A stretch of 64,000 nt of DNA from Candidula unifasciata (taxonomy: Eukaryota > Mollusca > Gastropoda > Stylommatophora > Geomitridae), in NCBI GenBank assembly GCA_905116865.2, contig CAJHNH020006668.1, forward strand, positions 1,176,412-1,240,411, in the 5' to 3' direction. The notes beneath the pieces are model-generated. The model was given only the letters and a program-made list of their open reading frames with translations. It was not told the origin of the DNA and made no database searches. Below, piece by piece: positions 25,006 to 35,934 of the stretch (the first letter of the stretch is position 1; the number at the start of each line of letters is the position of its first letter). Position numbers and translations under genes: made by a program.

Positions 25006-25710
25006 CATAAAAGCTTAACCAGGAAGCATCTTTTTGATTCCCGATCCATCTGCATCTGTGCTTCAAGTGAAAGCACAATAGTCAGCTCAATGTTAGATGT
25101 AAAGAGCAATAAGCCATCGATTGTTTTCTGAAGAACTTTAAAAAAAAAAAAACAGCAGTCAGGCAAACTGCTTCTCTTGTCTCCAACCAAACAATCCTAG
25201 ATGCTGCTGGTTCCTCTAAGTTGCCATTGTGGCACGATGTTCAGAAAGTCCTGCTTCAAGACTTCAGTGGTCCTGATGATCACAACACTATCAAAGTATT
25301 GGGTGGGCCTTGTCAAAGAAGACAAAGCCTCCAACAAAGATAATATTTCACATGAAATTCATTGTAGTGATGAGACTGTAAACTCACTTCATAACCTCTT
25401 CTGAATTCTTCTAGTAATGATGATGTTACGAAATGCAAATATGCAAAGAAGGATCCCATGATACAACATGCGAAATGTTGTAATTTATCTAGAAGTTGAT
25501 GGAAACAAGAGTTATTCCGCTTCCTTGTGTCTATTCATGAAGACAGTATTAAATCTGTGCAAGTTGCCAAAACTTCTCTAAGTTGCTGTATGTAATGAAG
25601 ATGTTGATCAGTACCAGACAGTGTGCTCAATTACTTAATTCTTTCAACAGCAGAGGACAGCTAAAATAGTTATACATCAACTGCTGATTCGTTTCTTGGT
25701 AACCAAAGAT
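25005..25710 (-). other. Presumed proximal 3'UTR
   Basis: Directly follows the stop codon on the minus strand; no splice site or coding sign. Assignment as UTR is inferred from position. Confidence 0.5.
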
Positions 25711-25799
25711 TTAAGTCGCTACTGGAGACAAAGAATTTGGCGTGTTGTCCCCGCTGGCTTCAGGTTCTCTGGGAGAGGTCACCACACGTTTCTTTGGGC
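25711..25799 (-). CDS. TGFBR3: Betaglycan-like terminal exon: cytoplasmic tail and stop
   Basis: 89 coding nt, entry phase 1, stop TAA at 25713-25711. The acceptor is ATGTTTCTTCCAG. The entry completes Gly and reads PKKRVVTSPREPEASGDNTP then NSLSPVAT. Placement and composition (Ser/Thr/Pro-rich, VxTSP near the membrane) resemble the vertebrate tail, which is about 40 residues and ends in a class I PDZ ligand. Here the visible tail is about 30 residues and ends V-A-T. Too short to be found as an isolated reading frame; recognised by phase, position and composition. Confidence 0.8.
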
Positions 25800-26334
25800 C
25801 TGGAAGAAACATGTCAAATTTGAACAATGAAGACAAATAACAGACGGCACAATTTATTCCCTGAACCTCACCAGGAGCAAATTACAGTAACAATTGATTA
25901 AAATGAAGCATATAAATGAATCCTAACTGAAAAATAAAATCAACTACATTCAAAAGTAACTACCTATTTTACCTGGGCAAACACACGGTCATGACCCATT
26001 TTTTTCTGTCGGCATTGTTCTGGATTGAACAGGTTTATCACCGTGACTTCTATACAGCGCAGTATTATGCTGTTGTCTGAGGTATACAGAATTTTTTTTT
26101 TAAATGCACCATGAACAGAAACGGTTGAGATATAGATGTGAGTTCTAGATCCACTTGCATTGTGTGTGCAGTTGCAGGTCATTATCTCCAAGTTGTGGAG
26201 ATTGATAGGCATTCCAAGTTAGTGCCGATGCCAACCTTGTGGGTTACAGCTCTCCAAGTAGTTGACAGAGAATTGTTGTTAGTGCCTGTATTTATTGAGT
26301 GATGTATTCAGAGAGTTTTGCTTGTGTCGTTCTA

Positions 26335-26648
26335 TGTAACGTCGCCAGTTATCAGCCACAGACTTGTGACTTGGTATTCAGCCTTTGTACTTGGAGGTAT
26401 TTCGGTCGCACACCAAAGTTCCAGCACTGGGAGTGTGAAGCCACATAGCAGGGACGTCTTATAAGAATGTTTGGTGAGCTTTTGCTCGAATGTTTATTTT
26501 GTAACTGAGAGCGACAAGCATTTCCTTTATAATCCTTTCGTTGCTGTTTGGCATGAGGAATAAAGTATGTTATTTGTGTTCCAACGGTCTTCCTAGTATG
26601 TGAATCAAGTGGGCCTCAAGATATCATCAACTCCTAAACACTCGGTCA
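26335..26648 (+). mobile_element. Possible solo LTR
   Basis: A segment starting TGTAACGTCGCC and ending ACTCGGTCA has a TATA-like CTTATAAGAATG and, about 100 nt on, AATAAA followed by GT-rich sequence (GTATGTTATTTGTGTTCC). This layout fits an LTR or the end of a small plus-strand transcript. No clear target duplication. 26650-26980 shows nothing. Confidence 0.3.
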
Positions 26649-26989
26649 CTAGTTTGACAAGCATCTAAATCACAACACTTGGTCATATGCAAGGCTGGTC
26701 ATGGATCACTATCCCACATAATCATTACTGGCACATTATGTCTGTCGTTATCCTAACTGCGCCCAATGACCAGCCATAAATGTATTCATCTTTGTCCTTC
26801 CAGTGTTTTCTGCTTAAGTTCACCTGTTATCACTGTTTTCAAGCTCATTTCTACTTCTGATAAGCCCCAAAATATCTGCCCAAGTACAATTTCCCTAATC
26901 ATTTCACAGTTTTTATCTGTTACTTGAATGATGGCTGTGTTCATTTTTCAGTCTGTCCATGGTATTCTCTTCTTTTTAATCAATGGTAT

Positions 26990-27262
26990 CCCTGCGCGGG
27001 TTCCGGGACCAACATTTTGGAAGGGGTGGGGGAGGGGGCAGAGAAAAGAATTGGACCCACTGCCTCCCTATCAAGCATGTTGTAAAAGTCGATGAATTAG
27101 AGATTCTCCCTCTGAAGTCGAGGCGCATCTGCCTGAGAGGCAAGGAACCAACAGTCTGCATACAAATAAGCAGATGGGTAAAATGGATGTACTCACAAAA
27201 TTCCAGTTCCGGAACAAGACTGAAGTTCAGAAGTGGACGAACAACCAAAACTTTCTGCCAGA
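26990..27262 (+). repeat. GAA-tailed retroelement 3' end, copy 4
   Basis: Carries TCTGCCTGAGAGGCAAGGAA and CAACAGTCTGCATACAAATA, with a G-rich run at 27018-27040 at the same place where copies 5 and 6 have pure G/C runs. Confidence 0.7.
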
Positions 27263-27264
27263 AG

Positions 27265-27390
27265 AATCCATGGTTTTTAAGAATCGTTCTGTAGCATTTC
27301 AGCTCAAAGGCCTCCGTTGTCTTCCTTGATCATGAGCTGGTCTACAACTCACATCTGTATGTTGTTACAGGGAAGATGCATGCTTAAACT
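27265..27390 (-). mobile_element. RTE-like fragment at the edge of the 41-bp array
   Basis: TAGCATTTCAGCTCAAAGGC and the following CTCACATCTGTATGTTGTTA parallel 51610-51700 of another element copy. The 41-bp array follows without a gap. Confidence 0.6.
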
Positions 27391-30300
27391 TGCCTGAATA
27401 TTATCTTGGCGACCCCAAGAGTTTGTAGACTTCCCTGAATATGATCTTGGCGACCCCAAGAGTTTGTAGACTTGCCTGTATATTATCTTGGTGACTCCAA
27501 GAGTGTGTAGACTTGCCTGAATATGATCTTGGCGACCCCAAGAGTTTGTAGACTTGCCTGTATATTATCTTGGTGACTCCAAGAGTTTGTAGACTTGCCT
27601 GTATATTATCCTGGTGACTCCAAGAGTTTGTAGACTTGCCTGTATATTATCCTGGTGACTCCAAGAGTTTGTAGACTTGCCTGTATATTATCCTGGTGAC
27701 TCCAAGAGTTTTTAGACTTGCCTGTATATTATCCTGGTGACTCCAAGAGTTTGTAGACTTGCCTGTATATTATCCTGGTGACTCCAAGAGTTTGTAGACT
27801 TGCCTGTATATGATCTTGGTGACTCCAAGAGTTTGTAGACTTGCCTGAATATGATCTTGGTGACTCCAAGAGTTTGTAGACTTGCCTGTATATTATCTTG
27901 GTGACTCCAAGAGTGTGTAGACTTGCCTGAATATGATCTTGGCAACCCCAAGAGTTTGTAGACTTGCCTGTATATTTCTTGGTGACTCCAAGAGTTTGTA
28001 GACTTGCCTGAATATTATCTTGGTGACTCCAAGAGTTTGTAGACTTGCCTGAATATTATCTTGGTGACTCCAAGAGTTTGTAGACTTGCCTCAATATGAT
28101 CTTGGTGACTCCAAGAGTTTGTAGACTTGCCTGTATATTATCCTGGTGACTCTAAGAGTTTGTAGACTTGCCTGAATATTATCTTGGCGACCCCAAGAGT
28201 TTGTAGACTTGCCTGAATATGATCTTGGCGACCCCAAGAGTTTGTAGACTTGGCTGTATATTATCTTGGTGACTCCAAGAGTTTGTAGACTTGCCTGTAT
28301 ATTATCTTGGTGACTCCAAGAGTGTGTAGACTTGCCTGAATATGATCTTGGCAACCCCAAGAGTTTGTAGACTTGCCTGTATATTTCTTGGTGACTCCAA
28401 GAGTTTGTAGACTTGCCTGTATATTATCCTGGTGACTCCAAGAGTTTGTAGACTTGCCTGAATATTATCTTGGTGACTCCAAGAGTTTGTAGACTTGCCT
28501 GAATATTATCTTGGTGACTCCAAGAGTTTGTAGACTTGCCTGAATATGATCTTGGTGACTCCAAGAGTTTGTAGACTTGCCTGTATATTATCCTGGTGAC
28601 TCTAAGAGTTTGTAGACTTGCCTGAATATTATCTTGGCGACCCCAAGAGTTTGTAGACTTCCCTGAATATGATCTTGGCGACCCCAAGAGTTTGTAGACT
28701 TGGCTGTATATTATCTTGGTGACTCCAAGAGTTTGTAGACTTGCCTGTATATTATCCTGGTGACTCCAAGAGTTTGTAGACTTGCCTGAATATTATCTTG
28801 GTGACTCCAAGAGTTTGTAGACTTGCCTGAATATGATCTTGGTGACTCCAAGAGTTTGTAGACTTGCCTGAATATGATCTTGGTGACTCCAAGAGTTTGT
28901 AGACTTGCCTGTATATTATCCTGGTGACTCCAAGAGTTTGTAGACTTGCCTGAATATTATCTTGGTGACTTCAAGAGTTTGTAGACTTGCTTGTATATTA
29001 TCCTGGTGACTCCAAGAGTTTGTAGACTTGCCTGAATATGATCTTGGTGACTCCAAGAGTTTGTAGACTTGCCTGAATATGATCTTGGTGACTCCAAGAG
29101 TTTGTAGACTTGCCTGAATATTATCTTGGTGACTCTATGAGTGTGTAGACTTGCCTGAATATGATCTTGGCAACCCCAAGAGTTTGTAGACTTGCCTGTA
29201 TATTATCTTGGTGACTCCAAGAGTGTGTAGACTTGCCTGTATATTATCTTGGTACTCCAAGAGTTTGTAGACTTGCCTGTATATTATCCTGGTGACTCCA
29301 AGAGTTTGTAGACTTGCTTGTATATTATCTTGGTACTCCAAGAGTTTGTAGACTTGCCTGAATATGATCTTGGTGACTCCAAGAGTTTGTAGACTTGCCT
29401 GAATATTATCTTGGTGACTCTATGAGTGTGTAGACTTGCCTGAATATGATCTTGGCAACCCCAAGAGTTTGTAGACTTGCCTGTATATTATCTTGGTGAC
29501 TCCAAGAGTGTGTAGACTTGCCTGTATATTATCTTGGTACTCCAAGAGTTTGTAGACTTGCCTGTATATTATCCTGGTGACTCCAAGAGTTTGTAGACTT
29601 GCTTGTATATTATCTTGGTACTCCAAGAGTTTGTAGACTTGCCTGTATATTATCCTGGTGACTCCAAGAGTTTGTAGACTTGCTTGTATATTATCTTGGT
29701 ACTCCAAGAGTTTGTAGACTTGCCTGAATATGATCTTGGTGACTCCAAGAGTTTGTAGACTTGCCTGAATATTATCTTGGTGACTCAATGAGTGTGTAGA
29801 CTTGCCTGAATATGATCTTGGCAACCCCAAGAGTTTGTAGACTTGCCTGTATATTATCTTGGTGACTCCAAGAGTGTGTAGACTTGCCTGTATATTATCT
29901 TGGTACTCCAAGAGTTTGTAGACTTGCCTGTATATTATCCTGGTGACTCCAAGAGTTTGTAGACTTGCTTGTATATTATCTTGGTACTCCAAGAGTTTGT
30001 AGACTTGCCTGTATATTATCCTGGTGACTCCAAGAGTTTGTAGACTTGCCTGTATATTATCCTGGTGACTCCAAGAGTTTGTAGACTTGCCTGAATATAA
30101 TCTTGGTGACTCCAAGAGTTTGTAGACTTGCCTGTATATTATCTTGGTGACTTAAAAAGTGTGTAGACTTGCCTGAATATGATCTTGGCAACCCCAAGAG
30201 TTTGTAGACTTGCCTGTATATTATCTTGACGACTCTAAGAGTTTGTAGACTTGCTTGTATATTATCCTGGTGACTCCAAGAGTTTGTAGACTTGCCTGAA

Positions 30301-30765
30301 TATTATCTTGGTGACTCCAAGAGTTTGTAGACTTGCCTGAATATTATCGTGGTGACTCCAAGAGTTTGTAGACTTGCCTGAATATGATCTTGGTGACTCC
30401 AAGAGTTTGTAGACTTGCCTGTATATTATCCTGGTGACTCTAAGAGTTTGTAGACTTGCCTGAATATGATCTTGGTGACTCCAAGAGTTTGTAGACTTGC
30501 CTGAATATGATCTTGGTGACTCCAAGAGTTTGTAGACTTGCCTGTATATTATCTTGGTGACTTAAAAAGTGTGTAGACTTGCCTGAATATGATCTTGGCA
30601 ACCCCAAGAGTTTGTAGACTTGCCTTTATATTATCTTGGCGACTCCAAGAGTTTGTAGACTTGCCTGTATATTATCTTGGCGACTCCAAGAGTTGTAGAC
30701 TTGCCTGCATATCATTTTGGTGACCCCAAGAGTTTGTAGACTTCCCTAAATATTATCTATCTGCT
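27390..30765. repeat. 41-bp minisatellite, about 80 units
   Basis: Unit GTAGACTTGCCTGAATATGA, TCTTGGTGACTCCAAGAGTT, T. Variants (GAATATGAT/GTATATTAT, CTTGGCGACCCC/CCTGGTGACTCC) recur in ordered blocks, for example about 29135-29440 and 29440-29820, so higher-order duplications have occurred. It fills most of the last intron of the betaglycan-like gene. Confidence 0.95.
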
Positions 30766-31014
30766 GTATGCTCGTTCTACTTTGTGGTCTACTCCTGTTA
30801 AATGCTTTTTTGTCCACAGTTTCTATCTGCCTATTATCTGTGAATCTCTTTAAGTTTAATTTCTGCTGCCTCTGACTTGACAACACCACATTTTACTTGT
30901 ATGTGTGTGAATATAAAAAAACAAAAACAAAGCTAGACATTCAAAGGTCTAAGCCTAGTACCAGATTGAACTTCCACTTTCCACAATTGTTCACCTGACA
31001 ACCTCGTACATTAC

Positions 31015-31185
31015 CTGTATGTGTGTGGATAAACCACAAGGCTCCCATGAGGATAATGCCAATAACAAATGCAGCAAAAGCAATGCCCACAACTGTGGCA
31101 GAGTCCAAGCCTTCAATGATGATTCTCTGCTGGTGTCCGTGACTCAATACTTCCTGGCTACTGTCAGTCTTGGTGACAAAAACAC
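31015..31185 (-). CDS. TGFBR3: Betaglycan-like exon: juxtamembrane and transmembrane segment
   Basis: 171 nt, phase 1 to 1. The preferred acceptor is TACTCATCCACAG|GTG, in phase with the 32.4-kb donor; the donor is ACAG|GTAATG. The peptide has a 30-residue stalk, then GLDSATVVGIAFAAFVIG followed by IILMGALWFIHTHTG. This hydrophobic helix is almost residue for residue the betaglycan TM segment and is the strongest identification in the gene. The 72-bp tandem array at 31174-31535 begins inside this exon's first 12 nt. Other acceptors: an in-phase one 36 nt downstream, and one 17 nt downstream that needs the alternative donor of the previous exon. Confidence 0.9.
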
Positions 31186-31535
31186 CTGTGGATGAGTACA
31201 ACAAAGATACTGCAACTGTTCCTATCAAACTGCGGAATAAACTTATGACAATCCTGTGGATGAGTTTTAAAAAAAGATACTGCAACTGTCCCTATCAAAC
31301 TGGGGAATAAACTTATGACAAAATCACCTGTGGATGAGTACAACAAAGATAATGTAACTGACCTTATCAAACTAGGGAATAAACTTATGACAAAAACACC
31401 TGTAGATGAGCACAACAAAGATACTGCAACTGTCCCTATCAAACTGGGGAATAAACTTATGACAAAAACCCTTGTGGATGAGTACAACAAAGATACTGCA
31501 ACTGTTCCTATCAAACTGGGGAATAAACTTATCTA
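31174..31535. repeat. 72-bp tandem repeat copying a splice acceptor
   Basis: Five units on GACAAAAACACCTGTGGATG, AGTACAACAAAGATACTGCA, ACTGTTCCTATCAAACTGGG, GAATAAACTTAT. The first unit overlaps the 5' end of the transmembrane exon; the other units repeat its acceptor motif on the minus strand (CATCCACAGGTG or close variants). Confidence 0.9.
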
Positions 31536-31540
31536 GAAAT

Positions 31541-32145
31541 CAGGTAAATTTATGAAAATTACTGACAGCAAGAGTAATAAACAATATGCTAAAAATGAGA
31601 ACTGTCAAATGTTATGTATACCCAATCCTGCTATATGATGAAGAAACCTGGACAATGATCAAGCAACTAGAAAATCGAAACTGAGTCCCTGTAAAACTGG
31701 GTATACAGAAGAATAGTCTATATTTTATGTAAACAAAAACAGTCCAATACAGAGGTTCTGAAAAGACTACAAATTAAAAGATAATGACTGAAGGTAATAA
31801 AAAAGAAACAACTGAAGTACTTTGGCCACATTAAAACACACAACACGCTTTTAAAAACCATAGGGAAAGGTCAAAGGCAAGAGAGCAAGAGGTAGGCAAT
31901 GATACAAGTAGGAGGACAATATAAAGAGATAAACAGGCAGCAGTGTGAGAGAGTGTACAATCAGGACAAGAGAAAGGGCATGTTGGAGATCCATTACAGC
32001 CAACCTTCAAGGTAGAGGTGGCACCTGATTGACTGACTGAAGGACCATCCCATAGCAGATACTGTCCCTGCAGTGTGGCTAGCAGAAAATCACATACTCT
32101 GTGTGAATGGTATCTAAACAAAGGACCATTGTTCACACACTAAAA
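31541..32145 (+). pseudogene. Decayed RTE-like retroelement 3' part
   Basis: Plus-strand frames with stops read like KCYVYPILLYDEETWTM, then a 3' part ending near WHLID. The end resembles 43795-43935 (YYQDKREYISFTAANLHWGD). Confidence 0.6.
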
Positions 32146-32378
32146 GGCAATGGGTGATAAAGATATATGGTGCTATCTCATTTTTTAAAGTCCAATTATT
32201 ACTTATTGTGTCTTATGGCCAGTATAAAAAAAGCTGCCTTTACTTCCCAAAACATTAGCTGGCTACAAGAAGCCTTATTACCTCCATAAGCATTTGAAAC
32301 AAAGTCTTCTGGTACTAAAAGAGTTAAACAAGTGTCAAAAATAAAAGCAAACTGAGAGTTGTCTACAGCCAGACTGAC

Positions 32379-32532
32379 CTGGCATGGGTTTTACGAGAAC
32401 CTCCTTGTCCGTCAGATCCAAGGGGCCAACCGTCAGTGTACCACAGCTGGAGTCAATAGCAGGCTTCACTAGTTTGTCATTCACCGGATCTGGTCTGAAC
32501 TGGCGGCACTGGCTATTTATGTTGACATGACA
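32379..32532 (-). CDS. TGFBR3: Betaglycan-like exon: end of ZP-C
   Basis: 154 nt, phase 0 to 1. The acceptor is a strong TTGTCTTTCAG and the donor is CAG|GTCAGT. It encodes CHVNINSQCRQFRPD, then SSCGTLTVGPLDLTDKEVL. Three further cysteines complete the membrane-proximal ZP-C pattern. A weaker alternative donor (CTC|GTAAAA) 14 nt earlier would give phase 0 and pair with a different acceptor of the next exon. Confidence 0.82.
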
Positions 32533-32809
32533 CTGAAAGACAACATACAATTTTGTCTGATTAAACTGTTGTCTTTTTTTCACCAAGTAAATCAACTCTG
32601 GTATCTAATATTAAAATAATCTAAGACCCACTTCATAGATTATACCACTTAACTTGATAATCGACTTCCATACCAACTTATATAAATAAACAAAATCTAT
32701 ACCAGCTTATTTTCAATAACTACCTTCTACACTAACTTAATCTTAATAACCAACATTTATACCAAATTATATAAACAATTAACTTCACAGACAATATCAA
32801 CCTTTGAGT

Positions 32810-33749
32810 GGTGTTCAAAAAAGTAATGGACCACACTGATTTTCTCAGCTAATAATAAAGAGAGAAGCATGACATTTTGCATATTTCAAGTAGGGCATGT
32901 GCCAAATCGCACAACAACCTGTCAAATAAAATGACTGCCCAAAACCAGTGAAATGGAACATTTTAGCAACCTGCAATATAAGTATAAAATTGTGACAGAA
33001 TTTCTTGTTGCAGAGAAGAAAAGTGTTGTGAACATTCACAAGAAGCTATGTGATGTGTATGGAAGTTCTTCAGTCCACAGGAGTACAGTCAGTCCCTGGG
33101 TTGAGAGAACCCAAAAAAAATGGGGGAGTGGAGATAAGGAGCTGCTTGACTGGGCGTGCTGAAGATGTCCTGCCCCCACTACCAAGGCAGAAGGGTTTAA
33201 ATGTGCTGATGGCATTATTTTCACTGATAGGCAAATCACTACAACAATTGGCCTTACAGCTGGCAATCAGCAATAAAAGTGCAAATGCAATTATACAACT
33301 CTAGGATTTTCTAAGGCTTGCACAAGATGGATTCCTCAAAGTCTAACGACCATCAAATTCAAAAGAAAGTGATTTCCTCTGAATTGCTGAAGCTTTTCAA
33401 TGCTGATGCAGAGAACTTTTGGCAAAGATCTTTACAGCATTGAAACTTGGGCACATCCTTTTCAAAATGTGACAAAAAGACGGTTATTGGTGTGGTTTTA
33501 TCTGCAATGAGTATAAAGAAAGAAATTCAAGTCAACTCCTTTATCTGGAAACATCACAATCACTGTCTCTTGGGACAAGAAAAGTGTAATGCTAGTGGAT
33601 GTTATGCCAAGAAGAGAGACATTCAACTGGCAAGCTTCCATCAGGACACTGAAAAAAACTCAGCTGCACAAGAATTCAGCAGACCTGCTTCTCCTTCACG
33701 GCAATGTGTGATCTCACACAAGTCTGGCAACATGGGAAACAATCACCAA
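32810..33749 (+). pseudogene. Broken mariner transposase
   Basis: Left end GTGGTGTTCAAAAAAGTAATGG is mariner-like. From 32953 the frames read MEHFSNLQYKYKIVTEFL and the helix-turn-helix part, then past frameshifts KSTPLSGNITITVSWDKKSV, LVDVMPR and LLLLHGNVWSHTS, the mariner catalytic core region. Several stops. The right end is replaced by the 33750 minisatellite. Confidence 0.8.
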
Positions 33750-35093
33750 ACAGGAAGAAGAAGAAACAGCAGCAGCATAGGAAGAAGAAGAAACAGCAGC
33801 AGCAGCATAGGAAGAAGAAGAAACAGCAGCAGCACCAGCACAGGAAGAAGAAGAAACAGTAGCAGCAGCATAGGAAAAAGAAGAAACAGCAGCAGCATAG
33901 GAAGAAGAAGAAACAGCAGCAGCATAGGAAGAAGAAGAAACAGTAGCAGCAGCATAGGAAGAAGAAGAAACAGCAGCATGGGAAGAAGAAGAAACAGCAA
34001 CAGCATAGGAAGAAGAAGAAACAGCAACAGCATAGGAAGAAGAAGAAACAGTAGCAGCAGCATAGGAAGAAGAAGAAACAGCAATGGCAGCAGCATAGGA
34101 AGAAGAAGAAACAGCAACAGCAGCAGCATAGGAAGAAGAAGAAACAGCAACAGCAGCAGCATAGGAAGAAGAAGAAACAGCAGCAGCATAGGAAGAAGAA
34201 GAAACAGCAGCAGCAGCATAGGAAAAAGAAGAAACAGCAGCAGCATAGGAAGAAGAAGAAACAGCAGCAGCAGCAGCATAGGAAGAAGAAGAAACAGCAG
34301 CAGCATAGGAAGAAGAAGAAACAGTAGCAGCAGCACAGAAAGAAGAAGAAACAGTAGCAGCAGCATAGGAAGACGAAGAAACAGCAGCAGCAGTATAGGA
34401 AGAAGAAGAAACAGCAGCAGCAGCATAGGAAGAAGAGGAAACAGCAACAGCAGCAGCATAGGAAGAAAAAGAAACAGCAGCACCAGCGTAGGAAAAAGAA
34501 GAAACAGTAGCAGCAGCATAGGAAGAAGAAGAAACAGCAGCAGCATAGGAAGAAGAAGAAACAGCAACAGCAGCATAGAAAGAAGAAGAAACAGCAATGG
34601 CATAGGAAGAAGAAGAAACAGTAGCAGCAGCATAGGAAGAAGAAGAAACAGCTGCATCAGCATAGGAAAAAGAAGAAACAGCAGCAGCAGCATAGGAAGA
34701 AGAAGAAACAGCAGCAGTATAGGAAGAAGAAGAAACAGTAGCAGCAGCATAGGAAGAAGAAGAAACAGCAGCAGAAGCATAGGAAGAAGAAGAAACAGCA
34801 ACAGCAGAAGCATAGAAAGAAGAAAAAACAACAGCAGCAACATAGGGAGAAGAAGAAACAGCAGCAGCATAGGAAGAAGAAGAAACAGCAACAGCAGCAT
34901 AGGAAGAAGAAGAAACAGCAGCAGCAGCATAGGAATAAGAAGAAACAGCAACAGCAGCAGCATGGGAAGAAGAAGAAACAGTAGCAGCAGCATAGGAAGA
35001 AGAAGAAACAGCAACAGCAGCAGCATAGGAAGAAGAAGAAACAACAGCAGCAGCATATGAAGAAGAAGAAACAGCAGCAGCAGCAGCAAACAC
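33750..35093. repeat. GAA/CAG minisatellite, about 47 units
   Basis: Unit GGAAGAAGAAGAAACAGCAG with CAGCATA; length varies in threes by gain or loss of CAG/CAA triplets, so the plus strand stays open for 537 codons (GRRRNSSSSI-like). Starts at the break in the mariner and ends about 50 nt from the 35144 donor. On the gene strand it reads as TTCTTCTTCC plus TATGCTGCTGCTG. Confidence 0.95.
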
Positions 35094-35143
35094 CTATGTT
35101 TCAAACAAAATTACCTGTAGACTACACAAAGTAGACACCCTAC

Positions 35144-35324
35144 CTGGTCTGGCTGTCCTCTGTTAGTCTTCTGACATGTAAACAGCTGACAGTGAAGATA
35201 CACTGATGAATGGCTCCTAAACCAGTCCATAACTGTCACTCTGAATCTGGTGTACCTGAGGTTAGCTCTCCCGGCCACATCCAACAGCTCATCAATCCAA
35301 ACCACAGAATTATCTCTCCTACAG
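35144..35324 (-). CDS. TGFBR3: Betaglycan-like exon: central ZP-C
   Basis: 181 nt, phase 2 to 0. Two in-phase acceptors lie 6 nt apart. I chose the upstream one (GTGTCACAG) because it restores Gly-Cys after IINQ, the conserved ZP-C turn. The donor is CAG|GTAGGG. The peptide ends VYLHCQLFTCQKTNRG, the classic ZP-C strand with two cysteines. Using the second acceptor would delete Cys-Arg. About 50 nt past the donor the intron becomes the 1.3-kb minisatellite at 33750-35093. Confidence 0.9.
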
Positions 35325-35544
35325 CTGTGACACAGAAAAGAACTATATAACCACTCTTATTTAAAAACACACAAAAACGTTTAGAACAGAGAGGGCAAAA
35401 GAAGATGTAAGTAATCATTACATCCTTTGCCTGCCCACTTGATGGTCTTATGTTTGAATCTGCATCACGACCAATTTTCATAAGCAACCTTGGATACCAG
35501 GTAAACCTAGCCCAAATTGATTACCAGCTGTAAACTCGGAAAGT

Positions 35545-35705
35545 GCTACTTGTTCATTCATTCCAGATCCAGCCATCCTTAAATGGGTACTAAGTAATGT
35601 CCTGGGAAGTAAAGAAAGCTGGTCTGACAATGGCCACATCACCCACCAATGTGGGTGTGCTCAATGCACCGCTGGTGTAAAAAGGGTCCTTTACTTCCAA
35701 GCAGA
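35545..35705 (+). repeat. SINE family B fragment, plus orientation
   Basis: AATGGGTACTAAGTAATGTC, CTGGGAAGTAAAG, ACATCACCCACCAATG and the end GGTCCTTTACTTCC are family B in the same direction as 57966. Forms an inverted pair with 35935-36215. Confidence 0.65.
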
Positions 35706-35934
35706 CCTGTTTATGTCTGACTGCCAAAAAAGAAGCCCCCCCCCAAAAAAAAAGTGAAAGAGAAAGGCGAAGAAGAAGTTAAAAAGTCCAAAGAAGTAGA
35801 AGAAGCCGAAAAAGAAGCTGACTGCATGGATTTCTACAAAACAAGAATAATGACGCCATACACTTCTCTTTCATACAGGGCCAGTGGATCAGCTGCCAAG
35901 CATTCTGACACTGGAACCCAAAAGAAATAAGTAA

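Noticed and set aside
27712..30525. Repeated minus-strand frames over the 41-bp array
   Set aside because: 41 is not a multiple of three, so frames rotate and stay open by chance; purely repetitive.
27390..30765. CRISPR array
   Set aside because: Units abut without unique spacers and the genome is animal; the same holds for the other arrays.
31015..31149. Alternative TM exon start at 31149 (AGGAAG|TATTG)
   Set aside because: In phase but with a poorer pyrimidine tract than the acceptor at 31185; kept only as an alternative.
33447..35104. Very long open frames on both strands (up to 537 codons) over the GAA/CAG array
   Set aside because: Triplet-length minisatellite without stops; Ser/Arg- or Leu-rich products in every frame, no start context or conserved domain, and the array is intronic to the betaglycan-like gene.
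35115..35324. ZP-C exon extended to a donor at 35115
   Set aside because: Would exit in phase 2, which does not fit the phase-0 acceptor at 32532.
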